A stretch of 64,000 bases of DNA from Lentibacillus juripiscarius JCM 12147 (GTDB lineage: Bacteria > Bacillota > Bacilli > Bacillales_D > Amphibacillaceae): NCBI GenBank assembly GCA_001311805.1, contig BBCA01000002.1, positions 62,001-126,000 of the forward strand, given 5' to 3'. The position numbers and the translations under genes are program-made. The notes beneath the pieces were generated by a model. The model was not told the DNA's origin. It worked only from the letters and a program-made list of their open reading frames with translations, and made no database searches. Positions 8,790 through 19,777 of this stretch are shown piece by piece (the first letter of the stretch is position 1; the number at the start of each line of letters is the position of its first letter).

Positions 8790-9103
8790 TTGACAATCCA
8801 GTGTATTTGTGCGATTATATAAAGATGTGAGTGAAGTAATGATAAGCACTTAATTCTGGCATTCTACTCGTTTGTTTTTGAAAATGCTTATTCACACTGG
8901 CGTGACTTCGGGGTCACAAGGACGTTCGAGCAGGAAGGGCTGACGTTGCTTAAGTTAGAAAACTCCAGTGGAACACAAACCGCGGCAAAACCGGAATCTT
9001 TTCTGTGATTCCCGCCTGAAAAGGCTTATTAATAAAATTGAAAGCTTATGTATTACTTTATAAACCAAAGGGGTACTCTTTTTAACAGGGGTGCCCCTTT
9101 TCT
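8790..9103 (+). ncRNA. Candidate structured non-coding RNA
   Basis: A perfect -35 TTGACA (8790-8795) with AT-rich -10 candidates at 8813-8821 would start an RNA near 8828. No coding frame follows, but paired elements do: GATAAGCA with TGCTTATTC (8840-8892), GTGACTTCGGGGTCAC (about 8903-8918), CACTGG with CCAGTG enclosing it, and GGAATC/GATTCC (about 8993-9012). The transcript would end at a hairpin AAAGGGGTAC/GTGCCCCTTTT near 9068-9101. I do not recognise the family. The sequence GTGGAAC...ACCGCGG recalls a T-box motif but carries extra bases inside it, so I do not call one. Confidence 0.4.
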
Positions 9104-9350
9104 AATAGGTAAGCGTTGGGAACGCGGAGAAAGAAACTGCGTGAACCGCGTAGCGTTAATACCAGTTATGTATGATGAAGTGCATACTTTTCTGCCTGCT
9201 TTTTCGTCATGCATCATGATGATGTATTACTTATATCGGCAAAGTTCGAGAATCTATTAACCTTTTCCGGGGAATTTTTTTTTACATTTACAATAGGGTT
9301 GGAACGCGGGGTTAAAACGAAAAATAAGCCTGCACGGGGCACGTTTTTTT

Positions 9351-9675
9351 TTAATCTATTCCTAATTCTTTTTGCAAAATCGGAGTTTGGGCCTTTGGCA
9401 TCTCCAAGCTCGTTATTATAATTGTTTAGCTTATGATCGATTCGGCGCATGTCACCGCGCATATTTGTCATCTCTTTTTTCATGTTGTCGACGCTGGTTT
9501 CTAGGTTTCCCATTCTATCTTCTAGATTTCCAGCATGAGTCTCCAATTTTTCGACTCTTCCTTCCAGCCTGCCGACGCTTTCCTTAACCTCTCCTACATC
9601 TTTTGTTAGTCCATTTAGATCTTTTGACATCTCCTTGATCGCAACAAACAAATCGTTCATGGTTATTTCGCTCAC
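9351..9675 (-). CDS. Small coiled-coil protein of unknown function
   Basis: The gene starts at GTG 9675 with GGAGG nine bases upstream. It encodes MSEITMNDLFVAIKEMSKDL and then about 70 residues of regular heptads (VGRLEGRVEKLE, GNLEDRMGNLETSVDNM), a predicted parallel coiled coil. The frame in hand runs on to 9214, but its last 45 residues look unlike protein. A single-base shift near 9390 would end the protein naturally with ILQKELGID and a TAA at 9351, which I prefer. No signal peptide or membrane helix is present. Similar small coiled-coil proteins are common in Bacillales; I know no function for them. Confidence 0.55.
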
Positions 9676-9824
9676 CTGATTTCACCTCCATTTTTCATGC
9701 ATTAATCATAGCACCGCGGCCCATATCCAACAAGAGAACATAATATGAAAATTTGACAATTCAACACCCTCAAAATATCATTTTCCCCTAGGGCAAAATT
9801 CAATGTTACGACATACATCCCCGC

Positions 9825-11100
9825 TCATTCTTCAATTTTAATATCTTCCACCATCCGCTCCACCAGTGCCTCCTGATAACCTGCTTTACCTTTCTCTCGC
9901 ATAGCTGCAGCCACTTCTGCCAAGGCAGGGTGTTCAATCCGGTTCAGCTTCTCCAAACGCTCCTCCGGCAAGTCTTTCACCGGATTGCTAGCTGCATAGG
10001 CCCTTTCATTCATATGCCACAACTGCACACGGCCTTCGGGATACCGTTCCAGCAGCCGCTGAGCCATGCCGAGGCCTTCTGGATCGAAATCCCCGGCATA
10101 ATGCAGCGTATTCCCTGCTTCCACCAGCCTGTCCAAAAGCATTAGCGCGGCCAGCGTAAACTGCCCATTTGTACAAACAATCGGGACGTCCTGCCTGTAA
10201 TCGAGCAACGTCGCACAAACACCGGAATTCTCCACAATCCAGACATCCTTACCACGAGCCGGATAAACAGCTGTTGAGCTCACCAGCTCCCGAATCGGAA
10301 CAATTTGCACGGTATTCTCGCTGACCGCAGCACTCCAGACGGGATGTACGCCTGTTTTCGTCTCGGCGAGAAGCCCTGCACAAGTAACATAATTCAGCAA
10401 ATCATCCCGGTAAATGTGATAGTGCTGCAGCAGTTCATTAATCGCCTCTGTACTTGACGGAACAGCTTCGCCGGCTTTGACAGCCAACACATGCAGCCAT
10501 AATTTCCCCTGATCTGTATGCAAGTCAAACGCGTGCGGATCCCCTGTCACCCGCTGGCTGAACATCGGGAGCCGCTCCGGTGACACCGGCAATTGACAAA
10601 AGGCATCATGAAGCCGGGTGACCAATCCCATAAAATGCTCGGCTTCCCGTTCCAGCAGCGTCCAGATCCAGCGTGTTTCTCCAGGGGTTTCCTGCAAAAA
10701 GTCAAACCAAAATGCGAGTGGACTATATTTTTCCTTCAGATCTTCCACAAACGCGAGCACGTTCGCTTCCTTCTCTTCCTTGCGTTGTTTTTTCGAGATA
10801 ATCTCTTCACCGAAAAACGCATCTAGTAATGGTTTCAACTCCACATCACTGAAGCGGGTGTTTTTGCAGTTGCCGCTCGAATCCCTCAACAGAAATGGAT
10901 TTTTTGGCGCCTAATTTCGATGCGGGCAATCCGAAAAAGCCGCCAATCACCTCCAGTTCCTCTTCCGTAAACAATCGGACGGGCACAGTACCGCCAATTC
11001 TGCCAAGGGACTCGTATTTCCTTTTGAACTCACCGAACAGTTTTTGATAAGCCGGTTCACTTTTAAAAAATGCCACTGCTTTCTGTAGTTCTTTGTTCAT
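9825..11100 (-). CDS. jetD: Wadjet JetD-like protein (DUF3323/DUF2399, TIGR02679 type)
   Basis: JetD is the nuclease subunit of Wadjet, which cleaves small circular DNA extruded by the JetABC motor. The C-terminal half carries the Toprim-like DUF2399 pattern: ENSGVCATLLDY, VPIVCTNGQFTLAALMLLD and LHYAGDFDPEGLGMAQRL, where the acidic DFDPEG is the presumed metal site. The start is MNKELQKAV at ATG 11100, 16 bases after the jetC stop. One frame slip near 10865 splits it, and the joined length of about 425 residues is normal. It is the last gene of the four-gene operon. Confidence 0.88.
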
Positions 11101-11116
11101 AACCAACGTACTCCTT

Positions 11117-14100
11117 TTACGAATCCACCGTTGCAGCTATTTCCCCTTCAGGAATATCCAAGTGCCGGGTCTTCCCGTCCCAATAGTAGCGGATAACACT
11201 GACGAAGCCTTCGTTTTTCGGGCGAACGAGCTCACAAATGGCCAGGGATGAAATCGTATCATAGTCGCCCCAGAGCACCTGGGAGTTCATGATGTAGTCA
11301 AAGCCGAGCTCCTCGACAATCTCGAACATTTCCCGGATGTTGTTTTCATCGACTCCGGCAAACGCCTCGTCCAGCGAAATAATATATGGTGCCGTTTCGT
11401 CCGCTTCCAAATATCTTGAATAGCATGCCGTGAAAAGCGGAATGTACATAGCCATCGCCTTTTCGCCGCCACTGAACTTGTAAAACGCGTGGTTCGTCAG
11501 TTCGCGTTTCGGTTCGCCCGCTCGCTGGTAGGATAGGACAAATGAGAACCAGTTCCGGTAATCCAGCACGTCTTTCAGCACTTGCAGCAAGGTGTTGCCT
11601 TCCCCTTTTACGTCAACAAGCTCTTTTGCCCGTTCAATTTTGGAGCGGAAGTGCTCGATAACTTGATTGATGTCCTCTTCTTTCAATAAACGGGCATCAC
11701 GCCGCAGCAAGTCGACGAGTTCTTTCGTGTCCAGCTCGGCTTCGGTTTCTGCTGTGCGCGGTTTCCATTTAATGGAGAAAGACAGGCCTGATGACGAATC
11801 ACTACCCGCCATCAGTTGATTCATTTGTTCTGTCCATTTTTGTGCCCGGGCAATGCGGCTGCGCAGTTTTTTGCCAACCGAATCAAACAGAATTTCTTCA
11901 TAAAGCCGGCGATCCTGGTCATCAAGCATTGTTTGCTGGCGTTCCCGGTCACTGGCGATTGTTTTCCTGATGTAGTACGGGCTCACGCGTTTCCCTTGAA
12001 AATCGAGTTCAATCTTGCGCCGCTTTGTTTTCTGCTGCCAGTTGGTGATGTGCATGCGCTGCTCGTCAGTCCAGTCATCATGCATCCAAGTCTCATCGGC
12101 CGCCGGGATTTCCGTATCAGTCATCCGGTATTCCATCAGACTGGCGTGCTGCTCAAAATACACACTCGTCAGCTGGCTTTCCAGTTTGGACGGGTCTTTT
12201 TCCTGCAAAAAGGCTTTATACTGTTTGGCAATAGTACGCGCGAGTTCATCCGTGTCTTCCGTTTGCTCCGGTATTTCGACAAAGCCAAGACTGACTTCCT
12301 GTTGAAACGATGCTTTCCACGCGGCCGTCATATTTCCCAAAACTGGATTTTTGCTGAATCGCCACAATTTCTTCAGCCAGCACGTTTTGTTGGATTCTTT
12401 GGCCGGTAAATCCGATTTAATCTGATCAAGCTCTTGGTTCGTCTCGGCAAGCTCGTCCTGCACTTCCCGGATTTGCTTACGGATAGCTGCGACCCCTTCT
12501 AATTCAAGCTGCTTTTCGATTTCAGCGATGTTCTGTTCTTTCTGGGACTGTTTGTCAGCAAGGTCATTCAATTCGCCCTGCAGTTCATCGACTTCGGCGG
12601 CCAATTCCTCCAGCCGTTCGTTGGCCTGCTCGATTTGCTGGGCGGTATGGCGGTACGTCGTATGCTTGGTAATCAGTCCGTGCAAGCTAATTTCATACTC
12701 CCGCATAATCTTGGCAGCTTCCTGGTACGCCGCAAAGGAAAAGGCGAGATTATACTCGCGTGTTTCCGCGTCGAGCTTACTTTTCATTTCCCGGTACGCC
12801 TGTGTCAGCCTGCTCATTTGCTCGTCCAAATCACGCAACGTTTTCTCGTATTGACTGATGGCAAACCTCTTTTCTTTAATGTGGGAAAAACTTTCGGACA
12901 AGTCGTCATCGGACGGAAACGCTTCAAGCGCATCTTTCGCGGCTTGAATGTTTTCTTGCAGTGCTTCCACATCACGCGTTACCGTTTGTTTTTCTGACTG
13001 CAATGCATCTATTTCGGCTGTCAGCTGTTCGATTTGCTCCTGCCGGTATCGTCGGCGGGCATTGCGGCCGATAAACCGTACCCGCTCAACCGGTACCGCA
13101 TGCCCGCGGAGCAAACCAATTTGATACGTGCCATCCGCGTTAATCGCCGCACTGTCTTCGTCCGACCCGCCGTCGACCAAATACTGCGGAGCACTTCATC
13201 GACCTTTACTGAACTAAGTTTCGCATCCTCATCCAAATCCGGCTGCAAATAATCTGCGAGCGTATGGGCCATCATGTTCGGGTTGGCGTGCAAAATGCGG
13301 TCATGCTTCAGTGGCACCTCTTCGTTCGTTAATAAAGCATCAAGCAGACCGGCATCCACCAGCGCCGCTTCCATCTGCACGCGCACCTCATCCGCCACAT
13401 GTTCCTGAAATTCAACCGCTTCATAGAAAGGCGCAAAAGCATATCCCGCTTCGGTCAGTTTTTTCCTGGCATCCCGTGTCTCCTCCCGCTGGTTTGGCGG
13501 CTCAGGATCCCGCTTTGCTCTTAACTCGGACAGTTCCGTTTCTTTTGTGTGGATGTTTTCATCAAGTGTTGTGACCCGGCTTTTCTGCAGCGCGATTTTT
13601 TCATTGATGGTTAATTGATAATCGCGGACGGCTTCCCCATAAGGGCTGCGGATACGCTCATAGCTGACGGGCTCATATAATTGGTACATGTCGCGCGCCG
13701 TCTGCTGCAGTACGTCATCACTGATCGGCAAAATTCATGGCGCTCGGCCCATGTATGGATTTCTGCCAGCTTATCCTGTTTGTCTTTCTCAAAAATGCCC
13801 AGCCAGTCCTGTTCTTCCTGTTTCTGTGTGTCCAGTTCCTGTCTGGTCGCCGCCATTTGCTGATCGAGCTCGGAAATGCGGCTTTTCTTTTGTTCTAGTT
13901 CGCGCAATTCACCGGTAAGCGATTCGAGCTTCTGGTAATGCTGGCCCGCTTCCTTCTTCCAATGGTAAAGTCATGCTCAGACTCCATATGCCGCCGGAAG
14001 TCATCTTTATTGATTTCGTGCTGCGGAAACGAAGTATCGTCGGCGTCCTGATCCAAATCCTCAAGCATGTCCCCCAGCTCACGGCCGAGTTCATCAAGGG

Positions 14101-15259
14101 ACGCGTCCAGCTTTTGCTGTTTTTCTTTCATCGTAAGTTCCTGCTGTTTCTTCCCGGTAAGGGTGCTGTCTTTTTTGACGTGGTCCTCTTTGATTTCTTT
14201 CAATTTAGCGATTTCGTCTTTTCGTTCTTCCTCCAGGTTCCACACTTTATGGCTTTGCAAGCGAGTGCGTTTCTGCTCCAGCACTTCATGGGTCTGCCCG
14301 AGCGTCCGTTTCCGTTCTACCAGGTCGTTGATGTCGTTGGTCAGCTCGTGCGCTTTTTCCTGTTTTTCCGTTAATGTGGTTGTTTCCTTGTGGTATCGCT
14401 TGTTGGCGTCCACGTAATGATCCGCTTTATCGGCCAACTTGTATTGGTTATAGGCGTCATACCGTTGCAGCAGTTTTTCCAGAGCGGTCTGTTCCCGTTC
14501 CAGCTGCTCAATTTGCTGTTTCGTCTGGTCCATATGTTCAATCGTGTCGGACAGATGGCGCAAATCATCATCGGTTAGCGGTGGCAAGGATGCTTCCAAA
14601 ATCTCGTAAATGGCGGTCGGACGGAATTCTTTGGACAGCTTCGGACTGCGTAACTGGATCAGCAGTTTAATCAAGTCGTCATACGCTTCCATGTCGGCAA
14701 ACCCGAAAATATGCTTGTTCACGAGTTTCATATACTCGCCCTGGGTTCGGACGACTTGCCCGCCTGTGCCGATGCGGTTTTCCAGCTGTACCCGTGATAA
14801 CGGAATCCGCTGTTTTTCACCACCATTGTATTCCATTTCATACAGGGCAAAATCGTTCCCGATACGGCGATTATCCGTAATGACAAAGCCCCAGAAATTC
14901 ATCGTCTTATGCCGGCGCGCCTGCAGTCCAATGCCGGTCGTGATGTATTGGTTCGTATCCTCCCGCTTATACTCTAGAAACAGGTAACCGGTCCGTTCAT
15001 CCCGGTCGACGACGTCTTTTTCCCCTAAAAGATAGTCTTCCATTTTACGCGCTCTTGACCCGAATGGATCGAGCCGGTCAGGTGATTTTTTGCCGTCCAA
15101 TAACACTGGTAGGATGCTTTGCATGGTCACTGACTTCCCCGAACCATTTGAGCCCCGAAGCAACAGTTTACCGTCCGCAAAATCAAAAATTTCGTCGTCA
15201 TAATACCAGAAATTCAAAAGTCCGGCCCGGTTCATTTTCCATTTATGATGTTTGTTCAT
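11117..15259 (-). CDS. jetC: Wadjet JetC-like SMC ATPase (TIGR02680 type)
   Basis: This is the SMC-like motor of the system, about 1,380 residues. The start MNKHHKWKMNRAGLLNFWYY lies inside the end of jetB (17-base overlap). The head contains Walker A RGSNGSGKSVTMQSI near residue 35 and, at the C-terminus, Walker B YIISLDEAFAGVDENN preceded by FSGGEKAMAMY as signature motif. Between them lie long coiled-coil arms rich in E, K, Q and L (for example ERLEELAAEVDELQGELNDL). Three frame slips, near 13910, 13735 and 13190, break it, but the head and arm order is complete. It forms the loop-extruding core with JetA and JetB. Confidence 0.9.
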
Positions 15260-16415
15260 GTGCCTCACCCTCACTGTCTCGAAAATCTTTCGGATAATGT
15301 CCGATGACCCGTCCGAATAGCGGTTTAAACATATACGCATTAGTGACCGGTTCCACATCAAGCATTTCCCAGTCAAACAACAGTGCCGTCAGTTCATCGG
15401 TAATCGCTGAAATAGACGACTCGCGGAAATGTTTGCTCCACCCTTTGCCGTACAGCTCTCGGCTCTTCGTAATAATTGCTTCAAGCGCCAGTCGCGATAG
15501 CCGGATGGTACCCAGCTCGTCCGGTTCATGCGATTCCTCGTTTCTTAAGACGCTGGCAACGTGAAGGGCCACGTCCATAATCGCCTTCTGGTCAGGGAAA
15601 AGCGTGAGCTCCTGTTTTCTTTCTTCGGCGACCAGCATGGCGGCATTCTTGAACACTTCCAGCCGGAATTGACTGTGTTCCTCGATATCCCCGCGCAGCC
15701 GGTTCCGGAAATTCCGGATATAGGCAAAATCCGCATCATCCTCGTTTTCCCGGTGCACAACCGGCGACACAAACAGCTTCCGATATACCCGTTTGCGCCG
15801 CTCGTCTGCTTCATGCCGCTCCCACTCACTCGCCAATATAGTGTCCGCTGATTCATACTCGAACAAGTCTTTTGGATACGACCGCATGAAATACCTGGCG
15901 TACACGGTCGTTTCATAGAGCACTTCCTGTTCCTGGTTCATGGCAAAATGGTCCACTTCTCCCTCTACCGACTGAAAAATCGACAAGTGCTCCAATTGCT
16001 TAATAACCCGAACGAGCGACCGGCGGTGATTATAGTTCGTCCAGTCAAGCGGGAATTCGCCTGGATACAAGTCTTTTATTTCCTCGCAAATATCGGACAG
16101 CAAGAACTGCTCATCGACGGACCGGTTTTCAGTAAATGCGAGCGCACAGCAAAACATCGCATAGTCACGCGGTTCCTGAAATTGCTGCATCCCCATCCAG
16201 CTTTTAGCTTCCACCGGGATTTTTTCCAGTTTGATGAAATGCTGATGGACAATCAGCTCAAACCCCAGCTTGTCGTCCACATAGCGTTTCAGCACTTTTT
16301 CCCTTTCGCGGATCATTTGGTACAATTCCGGTTCCTTGAGGCGCAGCACCCAAAATCGCTCCAATAATATGCCAAGTGCTTTTTCGGCTTTTTCATCAAA
16401 TTGATTTGTTTCCAT
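15243..16415 (-). CDS. jetB: Wadjet JetB-like protein (DUF2398, TIGR02678 type), intact
   Basis: JetB corresponds to the KITE subunit of the SMC-like Wadjet complex. ATG 16415 directly follows the jetA stop (TAAATG). The 390-residue product is soluble and helical, with ALGILLERFWVLRLKEPELYQMI at the start of the family domain and YNHRRSLVRVIKQLEHL in a winged-helix-like segment. The only gene of the operon without a frameshift, it overlaps jetC by 17 bases, so all four genes are coupled. I assign it by family pattern and position. Confidence 0.88.
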   Translation of the reverse strand: METNQFDEKAEKALGILLERFWVLRLKEPELYQMIREREKVLKRYVDDKLGFELIVHQHFIKLEKIPVEAKSWMGMQQFQEPRDYAMFCCALAFTENRSVDEQFLLSDICEEIKDLYPGEFPLDWTNYNHRRSLVRVIKQLEHLSIFQSVEGEVDHFAMNQEQEVLYETTVYARYFMRSYPKDLFEYESADTILASEWERHEADERRKRVYRKLFVSPVVHRENEDDADFAYIRNFRNRLRGDIEEHSQFRLEVFKNAAMLVAEERKQELTLFPDQKAIMDVALHVASVLRNEESHEPDELGTIRLSRLALEAIITKSRELYGKGWSKHFRESSISAITDELTALLFDWEMLDVEPVTNAYMFKPLFGRVIGHYPKDFRDSEGEAHEQTS

Positions 16416-17924
16416 TTAATTGCTCACCTCATCTAAAAATCGGAATGTTACTGCAGGCATTTCGATCGCCCCGTCTTCTGCATGGACGGTTACACGCGCT
16501 TTATCTTCCATAATCACTTGTACGTGCCGGCCATATTCCGTTTTAAATGTTTGATCTTTTCTGGCCATGGCCTTGCCGATCCAGCTTAACAGCATCTTCC
16601 TTACATACGGTTCAATTGTCGGCAGTTCATTCAGCCGGATTTCGTTGCCGGTCATGTAGTTTTCTAATGTTTCCTGTTCAAGCCGCTTGGTCTGCAAATG
16701 TTCCTGTCGTGCGGCTTCCTTCCGCTCTTTTTGGCTAATAATCGCGCCGGGGCGGGTTTTTCCCGGTAGCTGCGGATGCGCGGTTTCGTTTCGTGTTCCA
16801 TCGGGGCCTCATCCCACACGTCCGTATAAATGTCATCGGTCGGGACGTGGTCACTGTACAAGTGCCTGGTATGGAACACTCCGAAAACGACGGCGGACAG
16901 TTGATGGGCGTCCCGGATATCTTCCATCGAACCGAACCACTGTGCCAGGTGCAAGTAATCCTTCTTGCGGCTGCGGAAATAGTGATGCCGTTCGCCGAGC
17001 CGCTGAACAACACGGGTGATGCGGCGGATTTGTTCATTTGTCCGTGTCTGCAGCATATCGAGATTGCTTTCGCCGTGTGCGTTACCGAGAAACCACTCAC
17101 ATAAACTGCGCCACTTTTCCTGCTGGTCGTACATCAGCGCCTGTTCATCCTGTCCGATATCCTCGAACCGGGGCACCTGCTGCTGGTGAAGGACAACATT
17201 TTTAGCAGCGGGGTTAATTGCCGGATGCTAATCGTTTCCAAAAGCTGCTGGATTTTCAGTGCGGTTTGCTGCAGTCCAATAATAAAATCACGCAAGTACG
17301 TGGTGAACTGATCCTTGTAGGCGAGAAACGCTTCCGTCTGCATGCGCTCCTCCGCTGCCTCGCTGTTAATGTGGGCCATGTAATCAGATGTGTTCTGGTT
17401 GATGGAGCGGAAATAGGCTACAATGTCATTCCACAGCTGTGCGCACTCGTCTGGAGGCGGAACTTCTGCCTTTTTAATGATTTCTTCGACTTTCAGGAGT
17501 TCCTGATACAGCCGTTCAAATTCTTTCTTTTCCAGTGACCCGCCAAACACGTCACCGCCTTTTTCCATTTGCTGCAGCATCCGTTCAAATTCCACCGTAT
17601 ACGGCGTGCACTGGTAGCGGTAGCGTTTTTTCTTAAATTCCTCAATCGTGCTGGCACGGCTCACTTCCTGCCTTGCTACCAGGTTATTCCATTTGACGAG
17701 CTGGTCCAGGTCCTGCTGCAGCTGCTCTTCTGTATAATCCTGGAACCCGTCCAGATCCGTCAGATGCGCAAAAATTCTTCCGGAAACAGAAACTCCCGCA
17801 TCCGCTCGTGCTGCACGTAAAAATAACGGAGGATTGCCCGATAGCTCCAAGCTTTGTCCGCAGTCAGATAGGCTGCTTCCTGCACTTTTTTAAACGATGG
17901 TGCCTGCATCATCATCACCCGCAT
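16416..17924 (-). CDS. jetA: Wadjet JetA-like protein (DUF2397, TIGR02677 type)
   Basis: JetA is the kleisin-like subunit that bridges the SMC heads. The N-terminus reads QEAAYLTADKAWSYRAILRY followed by FYVQHERMREFL, typical of the DUF2397 family. The middle (DDIYTDVWDEAPMEHETKPR) and the C-terminus ending RFLDEVSN are also present. Frame slips near 17790, 17190 and 16760 divide it. Several in-frame starts exist between 17907 and 17924 (three consecutive ATG codons follow ATG-CGG-GTG), with no strong ribosome binding site to decide. It is the first gene of jetABCD; no promoter stands out upstream. Confidence 0.85.
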
Positions 17925-18080
17925 ATTTCGACTTTCTTCTATTGTATGTCCGGCGCTTTATGTTGTCTATGGAAAAACATAGGGACATAGAATTTTGCGC
18001 TGGAGAGCATTTGCGGCAGCATGGCGTTTATGGGTTCAAGTTGACGGGAGGTAGAAATTTCTGCTAGTTTAATAAAGCAA

Positions 18081-18098
18081 TTGTAAAGCGTTTTACAA
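18081..18098. promoter_or_regulatory. Palindromic operator before the AtoE-type gene
   Basis: TTGTAAAGCGTTTTACAA is a near-perfect 18-bp palindrome 20 bases upstream of the transporter start. Its centre (AAGCGTTT) resembles a cre site but the flanks do not fit the CcpA consensus spacing, so a different LacI- or TetR-family regulator is as likely. Confidence 0.5.
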
Positions 18099-18118
18099 AG
18101 ACAAAGGGGGAAATACGA

Positions 18119-19445
18119 TTGAAAGCATTAACGTCATTTTTCGACCGGATGGTGCAGCGTTATTTGCCTGACGCCTTCCTGTTTGCCATCATCCTGACCA
18201 TCATTGTTTTCTTGTTGGGAATTGGTGTCACGGGCAGCACACCAGTCGAAATGGTAGAGTATTGGGGGACGGGATTCTGGGACTTGCTGGCGTTTGCGAT
18301 GCAGATGTCGCTGATTGTGGTGACGGGATATATTTTGGCAAGCACACCGTTCGTTCGGAATATTTTGCAAAAATCAGCACATTAGCGAATACGCCCGGGC
18401 AGGCCATTCTGCTGGTGACATTCGTTGCCGGTGTCGCCTGCCTGATTAACTACGGATTCGGACTTGTAGCCGGGGCGCTTCTGGCCATTCATGTTGCCAA
18501 ACGCGTCCCGTCAGTGGATTACAGGCTATTGATGGCAAGTGCGTACAGTGGATTTCTGCTTTGGCATGGAGGTTTTTCCGCCTCGATTCCATTATTGATT
18601 GCAACCGATGATCATTTCCTGATGGATACCATCGGGGCGATTCCGGTTACCGAGACCATTTTCAGCGGGTTTAACCTGTTCATTGTGCTGTTTTTATTAC
18701 TCACAATGCCACTATTGAACTGGTACATGATGAGAACGCGTGATCCGCTCACGAACACAGATGCAACGGCATGGAATACGGAAGCTTATGACGGCACCGA
18801 GGAAGCCGTCACGGCGGAAAGCATGACCCCGGCTGAACGGCTGGAAAATAGCCAGATCCTTTCGATGCTTATTGGCATTCTGGGGCTTGTATTCATTGTT
18901 TATCATTTTGTGCAAAACGGGTTTGATCTGAACATTAATATTGTCAATTTTATTTTTCTGTTTCTTGGCATTCTGTTCCACCGGACACCACGCCGCTTTT
19001 TGGACAGTGTGACCGATGCAGTAAAGAACGTCGGCGGCATTATTATTCAGTTTCCGTTCTATGCAGGAATTATGGGCATGATGGTCGCATCCGGCCTGTC
19101 ACAGGCAATGTCGGAATGGTTTGTCAGCATCTCCAATGACGTCACCCTGCCGTTATTCACGTTTCTGAGCGCCGGCATTGTCAACTTTTCGTCCCATCCG
19201 GCGGCGGACAGTGGGCGGTCCAAGGGCCGATCATGATCCCGGCCGCTCTGGAGATCGGTGCTGACACAGCGAAAACGGCCATGGCTGTTGCCTGGGGCGA
19301 TGCGTGGACGAACATGATCCAGCCATTCTGGGCATTGCCACTATTGGCCATCGCCGGCTTGAAAGTGCGTGACATCATGGGCTTTTGCGTCCTGATTTTA
19401 TTTTATAGCTTTATCCCGATAGCAATTGGCCTGTTGTTCGTGTAA
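18119..19445 (+). CDS. AtoE-type short-chain fatty acid transporter (two frameshifts)
   Basis: The product is a membrane permease of the SCFA_trans family (AtoE of E. coli), expected to import short-chain fatty acids such as butyrate or acetoacetate. Translation starts at TTG 18119 behind AAAGGGGG. The N-terminus FDRMVQRYLPDAFLFAIILT is diagnostic. It is followed by many hydrophobic helices, GGIIIQFPFYAGIMGMM, and NFSSHPAADSG, where a conserved FxPSGGGQW-type loop is expected but a frame slip near 19200 garbles it. A first slip lies near 18365. Joined length is about 442 residues, normal for the family. A palindromic operator lies upstream and a strong terminator downstream. Confidence 0.88.
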
Positions 19446-19508
19446 TGCGTTTTAGCTGGGTTGCGGGCGCCCTGGCCTGTACGATCGGAGCAAGGATTGA
19501 TTAAAGGA

Positions 19509-19548
19509 AACCACTGCCGCTTCGGATGAGAGCGGCAGTGGTTTTTGT
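19509..19548 (+). terminator. Terminator after the AtoE-type gene
   Basis: AACCACTGCCGCT and AGCGGCAGTGGTT form a 13-bp stem followed by TTTTG, 60 bases after the stop codon. Confidence 0.9.
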
Positions 19549-19583
19549 CTGGCTGAGAAAGCGCTCATGGCTGTTGCTTTTTT

Positions 19584-19775
19584 GTGAACTTTAGCATTTT
19601 ACCTGTGAACTTTAGCGTTTTTGTGCGGAACTCTAGCATTTTTGCAGTGAACTTTAGTGCCTTTACGGTGAACTTTGGCTTTTTCGTGATTTACTGCAAC
19701 GACCCCGCGCTCGCTCTACAGCGATTTCCTGCCAAACTACAGCGATTCTGCCCGCATCTGCAGCGATTCCACCAA
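19584..19775 (+). repeat. Two adjoining 21-bp repeat arrays
   Basis: From about 19584 five units of 21 bases begin GTGAACTTTAGC (variants GGAACTCTAGC, GTGAACTTTGGC) followed by nine variable bases. From about 19715 three further 21-base units begin CTACAGCGATT or CTGCAGCGATT. The array lies between the convergent AtoE-type and EamA genes. The first consensus recurs in inverse orientation at 24722 and 26200. Confidence 0.85.
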
Positions 19776-19777
19776 CG

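Noticed and set aside
8960..9000. T-box-like motif GTGGAAC...ACCGCGG
   Set aside because: Four to five extra bases interrupt the invariant T-box bulge, no aminoacyl-tRNA synthetase or amino acid gene follows on the plus strand, and no specifier stem is clear.
18081..18098. Calling the AtoE upstream palindrome a cre site
   Set aside because: The central match is good, but the TG and CA ends are one base too far out on each side.
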